Shown here one piece after another: positions 1 to 10,447 of a DNA stretch of 64,000 bases. Both the position numbers and the translations under genes were made by a program. Every line of letters starts with the position of its first letter. Position 1 is the first letter of the stretch. This DNA is from Nageia nagi. Lineage: Eukaryota > Pinophyta. The DNA lies in contig JBITNC010000001.1 of assembly GCA_050084985.1 (NCBI GenBank), forward strand, positions 83,266,001 through 83,330,000, written 5' to 3'. Below the pieces are notes generated by a model that had not been told where the DNA came from, searched no databases, and worked only from the letters and a program-made list of their open reading frames with translations.

Positions 1-907
1 TTTTAAGGTGGGTATTTTGTTTAAGTCCTCTAACTTTTGTTGACTCTTAGTTGATATTTAAAGTTGACCTAATATTTATGAATAAGTTAAATTTTATTGG
101 TCAAATTATGATCAACTTGTTTTATAATCACTTTTATGCTTTTTTGTATTTTGTAAACCATTATGGTGTATACCAAAATGATGCTCATATCTATCTCAAT
201 ACTATGTGCTATTTGTGGTAGGTACATGATGACATTTGACTCATATATGTATGTTGAAGCTATTATTATATGGATTATGAGTTTTATGCATAAATATACA
301 CCAAAATGATGCTAATGTCTATTTTAATATTGTATGTTGTTTGTGGTAGTTACATGATGATGCTTGGCTTGTCTACATGTGTTGAAGCTAGTATGAGACA
401 AATTATGAGGTTTATGTATACAATTGGTTTGATTTTGATGGCTTCCATCCTATCAAAAAGGGTACAATATCATCTTATGCATAAGATCATATCATGTTTG
501 TTAATCATGTTTGATTTTTTGAATTTGAACTATTCATGAAATTTGATTATTTTAAACACATGCCTTACATTATTTTAACAAGTGGGAGTCTTCTTTTTTG
601 ATGTATTTTATTTACCTTATCAAGAATTAATGATGAGGCAAATAAATAGGGCTATTAAATACTTTTGTACATATACACTTATATACACATGTATTTGTAT
701 TTGCTTTGCCTAGGAGGAGGGATTAGATATTTTTACCCTCTTTTTTGTACTTTTATTTTTTAAATGTTTACATGATATTTGTGAGTTATCAGTGCTTGGA
801 TCTAATCATTGACATCCCATCTTAATTGCTAACATCTAACTTAAAATTGTTGGTATTCCAAGTTATGATCAAAATAAAAAGATAAAATGAGTTATCATTT
901 TTTCTCA
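1..907 (-). mobile_element. Tat2 element, far 3' non-coding segment
   Basis: No gene is supported here. The stretch aligns by eye with 53170-53990, which lies inside Tat3 just downstream (in element sense) of its 3' LTR. It is therefore the distal 3' non-coding part of the minus-strand Tat2 element, whose 3' LTR must lie left of the window. It contains a direct duplication with a ~128-bp period (units starting near 171 and 299, each with CTATTTGTGGTAGGTACATG-like text). The homology to Tat3 stops at about 907, where Chromo-A is inserted. The short ORF at 306-539 is hydrophobic, is not conserved in the Tat3 copy and is not called. Confidence 0.7.
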
Positions 908-3900
908 TGATCCACATAGAGACACTATTTGACCTTGAATACCATCAAGGATTTGAATGGATTATGTTTGAATTATGCTATGGTAATCACAAGTTTGATA
1001 AGGTTATATGTATCATTTATGACAATTTGATGCTAGCTTCGAGATGTTTTAACATAGTTCACCATGATATGGATAAGTGATCCAAAGACCCTAAAGACCA
1101 ATGGTGAATTGGTGATGGGAACAAAAGGGTAAGAGGAGGAAATGATTGGCATTGATTTGCTAACAAACCCTATGACCATAGTAAATCATGTAATTACATG
1201 TAGAATAATTGCTATGATTGCTAATTTCTTGATGAAAATATGTTTGCAAAAATGTGTGGATTAATCTTACTCTACAAGATGAGGTGACCATCATAGGTAA
1301 AAGGTATGTTTACCTTGTTTTGTGTTTTTGAAATTTGAATTTGAAATGGAGGGAAAAAGAAAATACCTTATTTAAATTTGAAAAATTATATAAGATTAGA
1401 AAAATAAATTTAATGGGGTAAAAGTTGAATATGAGTGCCCATACTATTCCCACATGAGACGAATAGTAAAAACACTATTAGAAAAAGACTATGGTCTCCT
1501 TGTGGTGTTATAAGATATTTAATGATTAGGAAAATAATTGAGTAATGACCCTAATTAGTTTTATTTTCTAATGTTAGGTATAGACAATAGTTGACATTAA
1601 TTTATTAGTTAATAAAAAAAGCTCCAAGGTATTTAATACCATTTCAATCATCAACAACTCCTACCCCAAAAATTATTAAAAGTGAGAGGAGAACTTTATT
1701 TAGACACACTTGAACCCCTTTAGCTATGAATAGGAGGGGTGGAACATTAGAAAAAAACCTAGCTATCAATCTCTTATTATTTCATTTTTGTTATTCTCAA
1801 ACTTAGGTGTAGAATTACATGAAGCAAAGAAGTCTATCTCCCTTCTCCAAGTCAAGGTGCATTCTTTTGCATTTTTATAAAATATCTAGTTAAAGTAGTT
1901 ATCTTTTGTTGTTATTTAAAATATGTATGATATAATTCCTTGATAAAAGTCTAAAATAGTTGATGATAATTGCCTTGCTCCATTTGAAATGACATGCTAC
2001 CTAGTATATTTAGTATACTCATGTGATGGTTGGTACTTTTTGTTACTTTTTGAAAAGGGCATAGTTTTATATTTAATATTTGTAATTTGTTGAGAAAGAT
2101 TTGAGTACAAAAATTATTGACTTATTACTCTTTTATCTATTTAATTTGATAATTTTCCTTATCATGTATGGTCATGAATTTATTTAAAATAGTTTGAGTC
2201 TCTCTTTAGCTTTTTTTCCATGCTTCTCAATAGTTTTATGTGTTCATATTAGAGTTCTAATAATGGCCTACACTAAGAATATGTTGGCAAAGGTTGTAGA
2301 ATTTGATTGTGTATTCAACCAATGTAATTTTTTTTAGATCTAGAATCTTTTCTATTTTTTTGTTAATACCATTGTATTATTCTATGATTTACACAAAATC
2401 ATGAAGGTACTTTTGACATTCATTTCTAGTAGAAACCCTTTTTTCTACTATTCTGTAATGAACCTTCATACTTATTTCATGCTTATGAAGGAAGAATGTT
2501 GACAAAGAATTCAATTTGATATTTTACTTATGTGCCCTTTTAAAATCTCCATCCTTTGTGTATCATGCCACATAGTTATCAAATAATTTTCAAGTCCTAT
2601 GAGTCTCTTAGAAGCTTTGGATACTACAATACCCATTAGAAAAATCAACATGACTATTCCCTATAAAATACTCATTCATCTTTCTCAAGCTATGATGATA
2701 ATACATGCTAGGAGAAACATTATCATAAGTTTGAGAATTTTGGAACCATGCATTTGATTTTGTTTGTATTTTAAAATGGTATCTATCAAAAGCCTCACAA
2801 ACTTTGCTATTGTATTCATTTTGTGTATTCTTTCTATTATATATAATAAGCATTCACAACCATATATCTATCTTGAAATCCATTTTTCAACTACTTTTGA
2901 TGGATCTCCATACATTCTTTTTGAACCCCCATAATGGTATATGCTAGAAGGTTCTAGCAAAGGATGTAAGTTTTATTTAAGGATGTATACATTCTTCTTG
3001 TTCACTTTCCATGATGTATTTTTCATAAAGTATAAAATGCCATTTTCTTTTCTTATTGATTCTCTATGATGGCACATGATGGAAAAATTATAACAAAGGC
3101 TGTAGAGATTGGCTTTATACTTAATGGTGCTCAACTTAAATGACTTCATTGTTGAGTAGGTTGATAGCAATCCCTATCAATTACTTCCGTTTCTCCTTCC
3201 TTTGGGAAAGAGAATACCATGAAGAGGATAGTTTAATGTTGTTTAAAGTTATATCATTCAATATTAAAAATAATATGAACAATGTCATCCAATTATCTGG
3301 TGCTTGGTTTTAATGATTTCATCCACATTGGCTTATATTGAAACAAAAAGGTAAAAGGGAAACCAATGTTTAAAGGAAGAATTTTATGTCACATTTATTT
3401 CATAAAATTTATATTACTATATTATATAAAAAATATATAATATGTGATAAATAGTTATTTTTATCATTTATAATAGAACTAGTATTCGAAGTTAGAACTA
3501 GTATTCAAAGTTCTTTTTTTTATATATATGAAGGATGTGAGATATGAGATTTTAAATTGAGTGATTTTAATTATTACTATATGAGGATGTAATGATATTA
3601 GTAATATGATATGGTTAGTACTTTAGTCAATCAAAGTTAATAAGACCAAGGAAGTGAGGTATCCCTAGTGGAGTAAAAATCCTCATGAGGTCAATAAGAT
3701 AGACATGAAAGTTAGTGTTTCATTGCATATATCATGGTAAATTTAAAAAGGCATGTCCTAATCCTCCCTCCCTCCTAGTACTTGATCCATCCACCAAAGG
3801 TCTATGGAATTGTTCGATGTTTGATGTTCATTTCTTGATGGAGGTCTTGTATGATGATATGATTCCATAAGATGATATAATGGCTTTTGATTTATGTTTG

Positions 3901-5519
3901 TACTAGCCTTATGATGTATTAATATCCTTTGTAAAAAAGGTATGAAAGTTTTTTCATTATCTTATATGTTGGAAAATGAAGTTTATAAAATATATTCATC
4001 CTTCTTATAATTGATTATTAACTTAGAAATGACCAATAAGGATTGTATTGTATTTATCTCTATTAGTATAATGAATGGTAAATGAAAAGTAGATGATTTT
4101 ATGTTATTTAATGAGTTTTCCTTACAAACAACATTATAATAGTTACATGTTATGCTTAATGCTTTAATTAGATAGAAGTAAGAGTTAATATTTATTTTTA
4201 TAAAAATGGTTAATGGGTATTACAAATAATGAAGCATATATCCCTATAGAAGTAGGTTATTAATCTTGACAAATCCAAAATTATCCTAACAACTTAGAAT
4301 CAATACCAATTTGAACTAAGGTTCCAAATGATAATATGTGATCATTTGGGATATTTTAGGGACTCTTAGGATCAAATTGGGTACAAATGGAACCCAATGG
4401 AACTAAATAGGATCGTTTGGGATCCTTTGTGATGAATTTAATAATATAAGAAATGATGGAGAACCTTTACCAAGTAAACCTACACTATTAAATGACAAAA
4501 AGGAATATTCCTTATGTGAGGATCACTTAGCACAGCATTACTTTGCTAGCAATTGCAGCTAGACCTTATGTCATAACTTATTGCTTTATGTATGGATGAT
4601 GAATTTTAAAAAGTAGATTCTCATACATGATACAATGCATATGAGATAAAAAGAACTATGTGACTTCCTAATCAAACCTATAACTTAGACTTTCAAGGTA
4701 CACCTCATGGGAAAATATGAATGGTGTTAATCCTTAGAACTTGTATTATGCATGGTATCTTGTACCATCTTCATCATTTGAAAATATTAGTTTCTAATTA
4801 ATAGATCATGGATGGTTCTTTTTATCAACATATAATAATAATAAATTAGACTAAACAACCAATTGAGGATATTGTTTAATATCCATGGCTTCCCAAGTTA
4901 TGTGTACAAGGATGTTAGACCGCATGGTGGGCCTATCCAATAGTTATGGGTAGGCTAGCAACTCATATCCTCTGACAAGTGAGTTAGATGAGGATAACAA
5001 TCAAAATAATTACTATTATCGAGTGAGGGTAATTAGTAGTTATGCCACTTATAGTTAGAAGTTAGGGGTATGATGATTATTCCATAGGAGCCACTACCTA
5101 CTAAAATGGAATTTTTGCTAGGATAAACTATTTGCTCCTATGTTATGGAGAGTTATTATCAGGAAAAGATGCTAACTTAGTGGAAGTGTGATCTCTAGGT
5201 TGGTATGGGCCTTGAGTATAAAACCACTATGCCATGACCAAAGAAACTATTACACACATGATATGGAATAGGAATGGTAAGGTTACTATGGAGTCATCTT
5301 TCAAAAAGGGTGAGTGTTGAGGAGTAAACATCAAAAAAAATTTGTGTTGGTTACCCTAGGTTCTTAACCAATCTTGCCATGTGAGTTCTAAACTATTTAG
5401 TAGCATTATCAAGCTCATGTGGGATCGCCTGGTTCATTCCTAGAATAGCAAGTGTTAAACTAAAAAAATTAGGTTTAAAATTTAAGGTTCTAGTTAATAA
5501 GAATAGTGGATGCATTACA
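908..5519 (+). repeat. 5' LTR of chromovirus Chromo-A (about 4.6 kb)
   Basis: This segment is repeated at 10448-14013 plus 31533-32051 (3' LTR) and, more diverged, at 57621-62230 (solo LTR). The right end is fixed by the PBS that starts at 5521, and the LTR ends in ATTACA. The left end starts TGATCCAC where the other copies read TGTCAC(A/G)ACCCACC, so a few bases are lost near the terminus. At about 4.6 kb the LTR is long for a plant Ty3/gypsy element. I see no convincing gene in it. A minus-strand ORF of about 80 codons (2608-2853) recurs in the 3' LTR, but that is expected because LTRs are identical at insertion. The possible TSD TCTCA (903-907) cannot be confirmed because the 3' end of the element is deleted. 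Confidence 0.85.
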
Positions 5520-5520
5520 T

Positions 5521-5532
5521 TGGTATCAAAGC
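5521..5532 (+). other. Chromo-A primer binding site (tRNA-Met type)
   Basis: TGGTATCAAAGC lies one base after the 5' LTR. It differs at one position from TGGTATCAGAGC, the PBS complementary to initiator tRNA-Met that many plant Ty1 and Ty3 elements use to prime minus-strand DNA synthesis. Its place between the LTR and gag confirms that the element is on the plus strand. Confidence 0.85.
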
Positions 5533-6079
5533 ATCTTGTTCAAACCCTCAAGCCTATGGTCCATGACTCTTTTATTGTAAAAGTTTAGGAAGTCAATATG
5601 AGTTTGCATAAACCTAATAACAACATCATTTGGTTGACTCAAATTATGGCACTCCCAAGATGTGTAACTAGAGCTTTAGGCAACCTATGATAAGGTACCA
5701 CAAATAGCCTTCCCATGAATGCCAATGCTAGTGCAAACCAAAGAAATTGTAGGGGCCAAAATGTAAATGTTACGGGCCAAAATGCAAATGTTATGATATA
5801 AAATACTAGAAGAGGAATATTAAGGAATGCTAATTGATAGGTTCTTACAAATAATATTAAGAGTTATTTTAGTTGTTCCAATCAGAATAATGGAGAAGAA
5901 GAAGCCATCATAAGACTCTAAGAGTAGGTGGCAGAGCAGTAAGAATTGATAAACAATATGTTGAGTCAAAGAGTTAATCCTCTAAGATAAGAATTTGATC
6001 CAATCCTTCTAGCTTAAGCAAGATTAGGTGAATTGAATAACTAGATTTAGGAAAGGATCAAATAAGAACTTGTATCCAA

Positions 6080-6985
6080 TTTCAAGAAAGCCCAGATACC
6101 TAAGTTTAATGGAGAGCATGAAGGTGAGCACTCAAAAGTGTGGTTAAAGGAGGCCAAAATATACTTTTAAATGAAAAATTTGTTGCCAAAAACCAAGACT
6201 AGGTGGGCTACCTACAACTTTCAAGATGTTGCTCTAGAATGGTGGAACACATACAAGATTGAACATGGGATCTAGTACCTGAAGTGGTCATAATTTATTG
6301 TAGTATTTTGAAAAAGATTCATTCCTTAGGTATATTATGATAAAAACTATGAATAGTACTATAATTTTCAGCAATCATCCATGAGTGTCCAAAGTTATCA
6401 CTAAAGATTTGTTAAAATTTTTAAGTACATACCAAAAAATCAAAATCATATGAAGGTACATAGATTTATTATAGGGTTAGATCCTAAGATCAAAACTATA
6501 GTAAATGTATTGAATCCCAAGACACTTGAAGAAGCTTATGATCTTGTAAAAAGGGAAGAAAGCAACTTGGGAATCAAAAAGACCTTTGTAAACTACAAAA
6601 TTTTGAATGAAAAAGATAAGGAATTTTATTGAAAGAATCATTGTGCAGAGCACCAAGCATAATATATAACCAATATGAAAAATAATCATGGTTTCAAGGA
6701 TAATAATCACTCTAGATTTGACAAAAGACCATTTGGGAACAAAGGATTTAAGAAGAAGAATTTTTAGAGGAAGAATCAATAGTTTTAAAAATAACAACAT
6801 AATTTTGGAAACAAAAACTAAGGTTTTTGGAACTAAGGTCAAGGATTTCTATACCATAGAGGAAATTAGAATACACTAAGAGATAAGTTTTTTGAAAAAA
6901 AGAAATCTCCTAGAGATGGGTGTTGGAATTATGGTGGAGCTCATTATGCAAATCAATGTCCCTTGAAGATAGATCCACCCAAAGA
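6080..6985 (+). pseudogene. gag: Chromo-A gag (capsid/nucleocapsid), decayed
   Basis: Gag forms the virus-like particle and binds element RNA. Plus-strand reading shows the retrotransposon gag signature: a PKFNGEHEG start near 6105, an ALEWWNTYK motif near 6235, and a conserved tail with FIIGLDPKIKT and LEEAYDLVKREE (6460-6560). These are broken by in-frame stops. A zinc knuckle follows near 6922-6960 and reads CWNYGGAHYANQC, so the second cysteine of the CCHC box is now tyrosine. About 500 bases of leader separate it from the PBS. No frame is open for more than about 60 codons, so this is a dead gene. The assignment rests on motif order and position. Confidence 0.75.
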
Positions 6986-7039
6986 GCATCAAATCTTTGT
7001 AACCACCAGAGAAATGTAACTTCAAGAATAAGATACACC

Positions 7040-7475
7040 TCTCTAGATATTGGGTAAATTTTATAGCAAATCTTTTAAAGTTTTGATAGATTATGGTGCA
7101 ATGGACAATTTCATTTCAAATTATTTAGTTAAAGATATGATTAAGACACCATAATTTTTGACAAATAGATCGCAAGTAGATTTTGGGTTTGGTCAAAAGT
7201 ATTATGTCAAAAAATGTTTTAGAAATGTTGAGATCAAGTTACCCAATAGATTTATTGTGTAGGATTTACATGTGGTTCCCTTAGCTTCCTATGATATTAT
7301 CCTAGGAATGGATTGTTTAGTAGAACATAAGGCCTTGATCATTTTTCAAGAGAGATGGGTGGAATACATTGATTTATCCCAAAAGCAATACAAGGTGTTC
7401 ATTGATCAAGGACCATGTAAAACCTACTTGATCATATCCATGCAAATGAGAAGAAGTATTAGAAAAAGATAATGA
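7040..7475 (+). pseudogene. Chromo-A aspartic protease, decayed
   Basis: The pol protease cleaves the Gag-Pol polyprotein. The active-site region reads VLIDYGAMDNFIS (about 7078-7116), where the family has DSGA followed by a hydrophobic strand, so the serine is replaced by tyrosine. The second conserved strand reads ASYDIILGMDCL (about 7286-7320), matching the family's (Y/F)D(V/I)ILGMDWL segment. The piece from 7272 to 7472 is open. It lies between the gag zinc knuckle and RT as expected. Stops elsewhere and the altered catalytic triplet mark it as non-functional. Confidence 0.75.
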
Positions 7476-7539
7476 TCTTTATAGTTAAGGTCAAAGAAGT
7501 GAAGAAGAGATAAAGAATATAAATGTTAAACAAGTATCC

Positions 7540-8445
7540 ATGTTGAGAAAATATAAGTATGTATTTCCCAAGGAACTTCCAATTTTACCCCCAAAATGAG
7601 AATTTAACTTCTTGATAGATTTAGTTTGAGGAGTTGAACCTATCTCTAGAACTCCCTATAGAATGAATACCATTGAGATGTAGGAGTTAAAAGTGTAGTT
7701 ATAAGATATTTTGGAAAAAGGGTTGATAAATCCTAGTGTATCACCTTGGGGTGCTCTTATATTATTTTTCAAAAAGAAGGATGGAACTCTAAGATTATCT
7801 ATTAAATATAGGATGTTAAACAAGGTCACCATCAAGAATAGGTATCCCCTACCTAGGATTGAAGACTTATTTAACCAGCTCAAAGATGTTGCTATCTTTT
7901 CCAAGATATAATTAAGATTAGATTACCACCACTTAAGGATAAAAGAATTAGTTACCCATAAGATAGCCTTCAAGACTAGATATAGACATTCTAAGTTTGT
8001 AGTCTGATCATTTTAGTTGGCATTTAAGTTAGTTTGTAGTCTTATCATTTTGATTAACAAATTCACCTACAACATTTATGAATTTGATGAACAATATTTA
8101 CCAAGAATACTTAGACAAATTCATGCTAATGTTTCTAGATGATATCCTCATATACTAAAGGAATGAGGAGAAGCATAACCATCATTTAAGATTAGCCTTA
8201 GAGGTTTTGATATGACATAAACTATATGGTAAATTTTTTAGTGTGATTTCTATGTTTCCCACATTTAGTAATTAGGTCACATTATTTTTGCTAAAGGAAT
8301 CTCAGTTGACCCTAAAAAGGTAGAAGCAATAATGAGTCAGCTTGCACCAACAAATGTGAATGAGGTAAGAAGTTTAATGGGATTAGTTGGATATTATAGA
8401 AGATTTGTTAAGGATTTTTAAAAAATAGCAAATCCTATAACTAGT
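7540..8445 (+). pseudogene. pol: Chromo-A reverse transcriptase, decayed
   Basis: RT copies element RNA into DNA. Recognisable blocks in order are: ELPILPP, then [20 protein letters not shown] (about 7720-7780), [20 protein letters not shown] with [12 protein letters not shown] following, a catalytic-loop block FLDDILIY (about 8138-8161, both aspartates kept), the thumb region with VDPKKVEA (near 8310), and MGLVGYYRRFVKDF (near 8380-8418). Several stops and at least one frameshift between 7911 and 8130 break it; part of this stretch reads as a short local duplication (text like GTAGTCTGATCATTTTAGTTGGCA repeats near 8000 and 8035). The order of motifs is that of a Ty3/gypsy pol. Confidence 0.85.
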
Positions 8446-8449
8446 ATGT

Positions 8450-8943
8450 AGGAAAATAAAGTGTTTAAATGAACTAAGAAGTGTAAAAAAGCTTTCATAA
8501 CTTTGAAAGAAAAGCTTACCTTTGAACCAATTCTCACTATCCTTGTCCCCCATAGTAACTTTGTAGTATGTAAAGGTGCATCATTAGAGGGTTTGGATAG
8601 AGTACTATCACAAAATGTAAATCCCATGGCATATGAATCAAGAAAGTTAAAGCCACCTAATTTGAATTATGCTACACATGATCTTGAGTTGGTAGTTGTA
8701 ATGCATACACTAAAGATGTGAAGGTATTACTTGCTAGGAAAACCTTTCAAATTGGAAACAAATCATCAAAGTTTGAAATACTTGTTCATTCAAACTAACT
8801 TAAATGCTAGACAAAGGTGGTGGATGGAATTCCTCATAGAATATGATTTTGGTATTGAGTATATCAAAGGAAAGGAAAATAAAGTGGCAGATGCATTAAG
8901 TCAAAGAATACATATAAATGCCATGATAAGAAGCCCAATTTGA
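8450..8943 (+). pseudogene. Chromo-A RNase H and connection, decayed
   Basis: RNase H degrades the RNA strand of RNA/DNA hybrids during reverse transcription. Two open pieces (8503-8721 and 8731-8943), separated by a single TGA, cover it. Blocks seen are PHSNFVVCKGASLEGLDRVL (the first catalytic Asp of the usual D-A-S is glycine here), LELVVVMHTLKM followed by the stop and YYLLGKPFKLETNHQSLKYL, then WWMEFLIEYDFGIEYIKGKE and NKVADALSQR (last catalytic Asp retained). Only one RNase H domain is present, unlike the Tat elements in this window. Confidence 0.85.
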
Positions 8944-9094
8944 ATTATTTGGTTAAATTAGAATCTTGCAATAAGAGGATTCATACTACAAATCAATTAG
9001 GGTAACAATAAAGAAAGTAATCCTTCATTTCAATACTTTTCTAAAAAAGATGGAATTTTGTATTTTAGAGACAAATAAGTTATCCCAAAAAAAG

Positions 9095-9960
9095 GAGATT
9101 TAAGAAGCTTAATCTTGTAAGAAGCCCATATTTCTCCATATGTAGCACATCCAAGAGGAATAAAGATGAGACAAGACTAGAAAAAGAACTTCTATTGGGA
9201 TGGAATGAAGAATGATATAGTAGAGTTTATGGAAAAATGCCTAGAATGTTAAAAAGTAAAAGTGAAACATTAGCATACATGTGTATATTTGTATCCCCAT
9301 GATATTATAACATAAAAATGGCAAGTGATTTTGATGGATTTTATTTTTGGTTTGTCAAAAACCAAATTTCATCATGAGTCTATATTGGTTGTGGTTGATA
9401 AGTTAACCAAGGTTGTATATTTTATCCTTGGTAACACCATAGATGATGCCATTGCAATAGCCAATAAGTTTGCACATGAAATCTTCAAATTTCATAGATT
9501 TATTGAAGTGATAATCTTAAAAAGGGATTCTAAGTTCACTTTTGTATTTTAGAAATCATTACATAAGGCATTGTGTACAAAGTTATATATGAGCTCAGCT
9601 TATCATCCTAAGATAGATGGAAATATAGAATGTGTAAATAGAGTCCTTGAGGATATGCTTAGAATGTATTGCATGGAACAAAAGACCAAATGGGAAGATT
9701 ATCTTTATTTGGTTGAGTTTGCATATAATAATGGCTATCATTCATCTTTAGGAATGGCTCTTTTTGAAGCACTATCTGGAAGGAGATATAAAACTCTTTT
9801 GACTTGGGATAATTAGGAGGATCAGGTGATGATCCAACTATAAATGTTTATGTAAATGGAGGAGTAGCTAAATTCCATTTAATGAAATTTGAAGGAAGCT
9901 ATCAATCGATAGAGGATTTATGCCGATATTAAGATAACTCCTTGAGAATTTGTTATGGAT
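9095..9960 (+). pseudogene. Chromo-A integrase, decayed
   Basis: Integrase inserts the DNA copy into the genome. An HHCC zinc domain is visible at about 9120-9265 (AHISPYVAHPRG, then FYWDGMKNDIVEFMEKCLEC), with stops. The catalytic core follows in two open pieces (9325-9552 and 9571-9816). The first Asp is in MDFIFGLSKT, the second in ILKRDSKFT and the Glu in GNIECVNRVLEDML, so the D,D-35-E residues survive. The motif SSAYHPKIDGN matches the family's TAYHPQTDGQ. The two pieces are split by one TAG and a few codons. Confidence 0.88.
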
Positions 9961-10184
9961 GATAAGGTATTTTTATGAATTTTACCCATGAAAAGTGCTT
10001 TAAAATAACCTAAATTAGATCTCTTATTTGTTGGTCCTTTTAAGATTATAAAAAATAAAAGTCCAATAGCCTACAAACTTATCTTGCCACCATGTTTGTC
10101 CAAAATGCATGATGTATTTCATGTATCATTATTATGAAAGTATGTTGTTGATCCCTCTCATGTTTTGGATTTCTCTAATTTGTA

Positions 10185-10345
10185 GATGTTGGGCCCTCAT
10201 GCAATTGAAGTACTCCCTATCAAGATCTTATCTTTTAGGACTCGAAAGCTAAGAAATAGGGAAATTAATGAATGTCTAGTCCAATGGGATAAATACTCTA
10301 AGTCATATTCCACATGGGAAGATACATCCATTATGAAAAGATAAT
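10185..10345 (+). pseudogene. Chromo-A C-terminal chromodomain-like segment
   Basis: Downstream of the integrase core the reading LPIKILSFRTRKLRNREI leads into INECLVQWDKYSKSYSTWED (about 10261-10320). This is the pattern of the chromodomain that closes pol in chromoviruses: a basic link, then a hydrophobic-VQW-x-Y strand and a TWE-acidic end. It assigns the element to the chromoviruses; the long LTR and tRNA-Met PBS would suit the Tekay/Del clade, which I infer but cannot prove. A stop (TAA) follows after about eight codons. Confidence 0.75.
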
Positions 10346-10429
10346 TTTCATATTTGTTTGCTTAACTAAGTATGTGAAAAATTTATAAAATTTTGTGTTT
10401 GTATGTAAGAACATAGGGGATTGTGTTCA

Positions 10430-10447
10430 TTTTTAAGGTGGGGTTTA
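10430..10447 (+). other. Chromo-A polypurine tract
   Basis: TTTTTAAGGTGGGG and a short TTTA spacer lie immediately before the 3' LTR, which starts TGTCACGACCC at 10448. A purine-rich run here primes plus-strand DNA synthesis. The text at the very start of the window (TTTTAAGGTGGG) is a chance or family resemblance and has no LTR after it. Confidence 0.7.

Noticed and set aside
306-539. 77-codon plus-strand ORF near the window start
   Set aside because: Lies in Tat2 3' non-coding sequence; the matching region in Tat3 has stops and shifts, so no coding conservation.
2608-2853. Minus-strand ORF of 81 codons recurring at 12189-12413
   Set aside because: It lies in the two LTRs of one element, which are identical at insertion, so conservation is no evidence of selection. 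No domain recognised, and I could not find it in the solo LTR of the same family.
2264-3130. Recurrent ATGG...AAAGG(T/C)TGTAGA text at about 2264 and 3072 and in the 3' LTR, suggesting gene repeats
   Set aside because: Similarity between the units is short and degenerate, spacing is irregular and no frame is kept; may be chance in AT-rich sequence.
6477-6842. 121-codon minus-strand ORF opposite Chromo-A gag
   Set aside because: It is a shadow of the plus-strand gag reading; hydrophobic low-complexity translation without family motifs.
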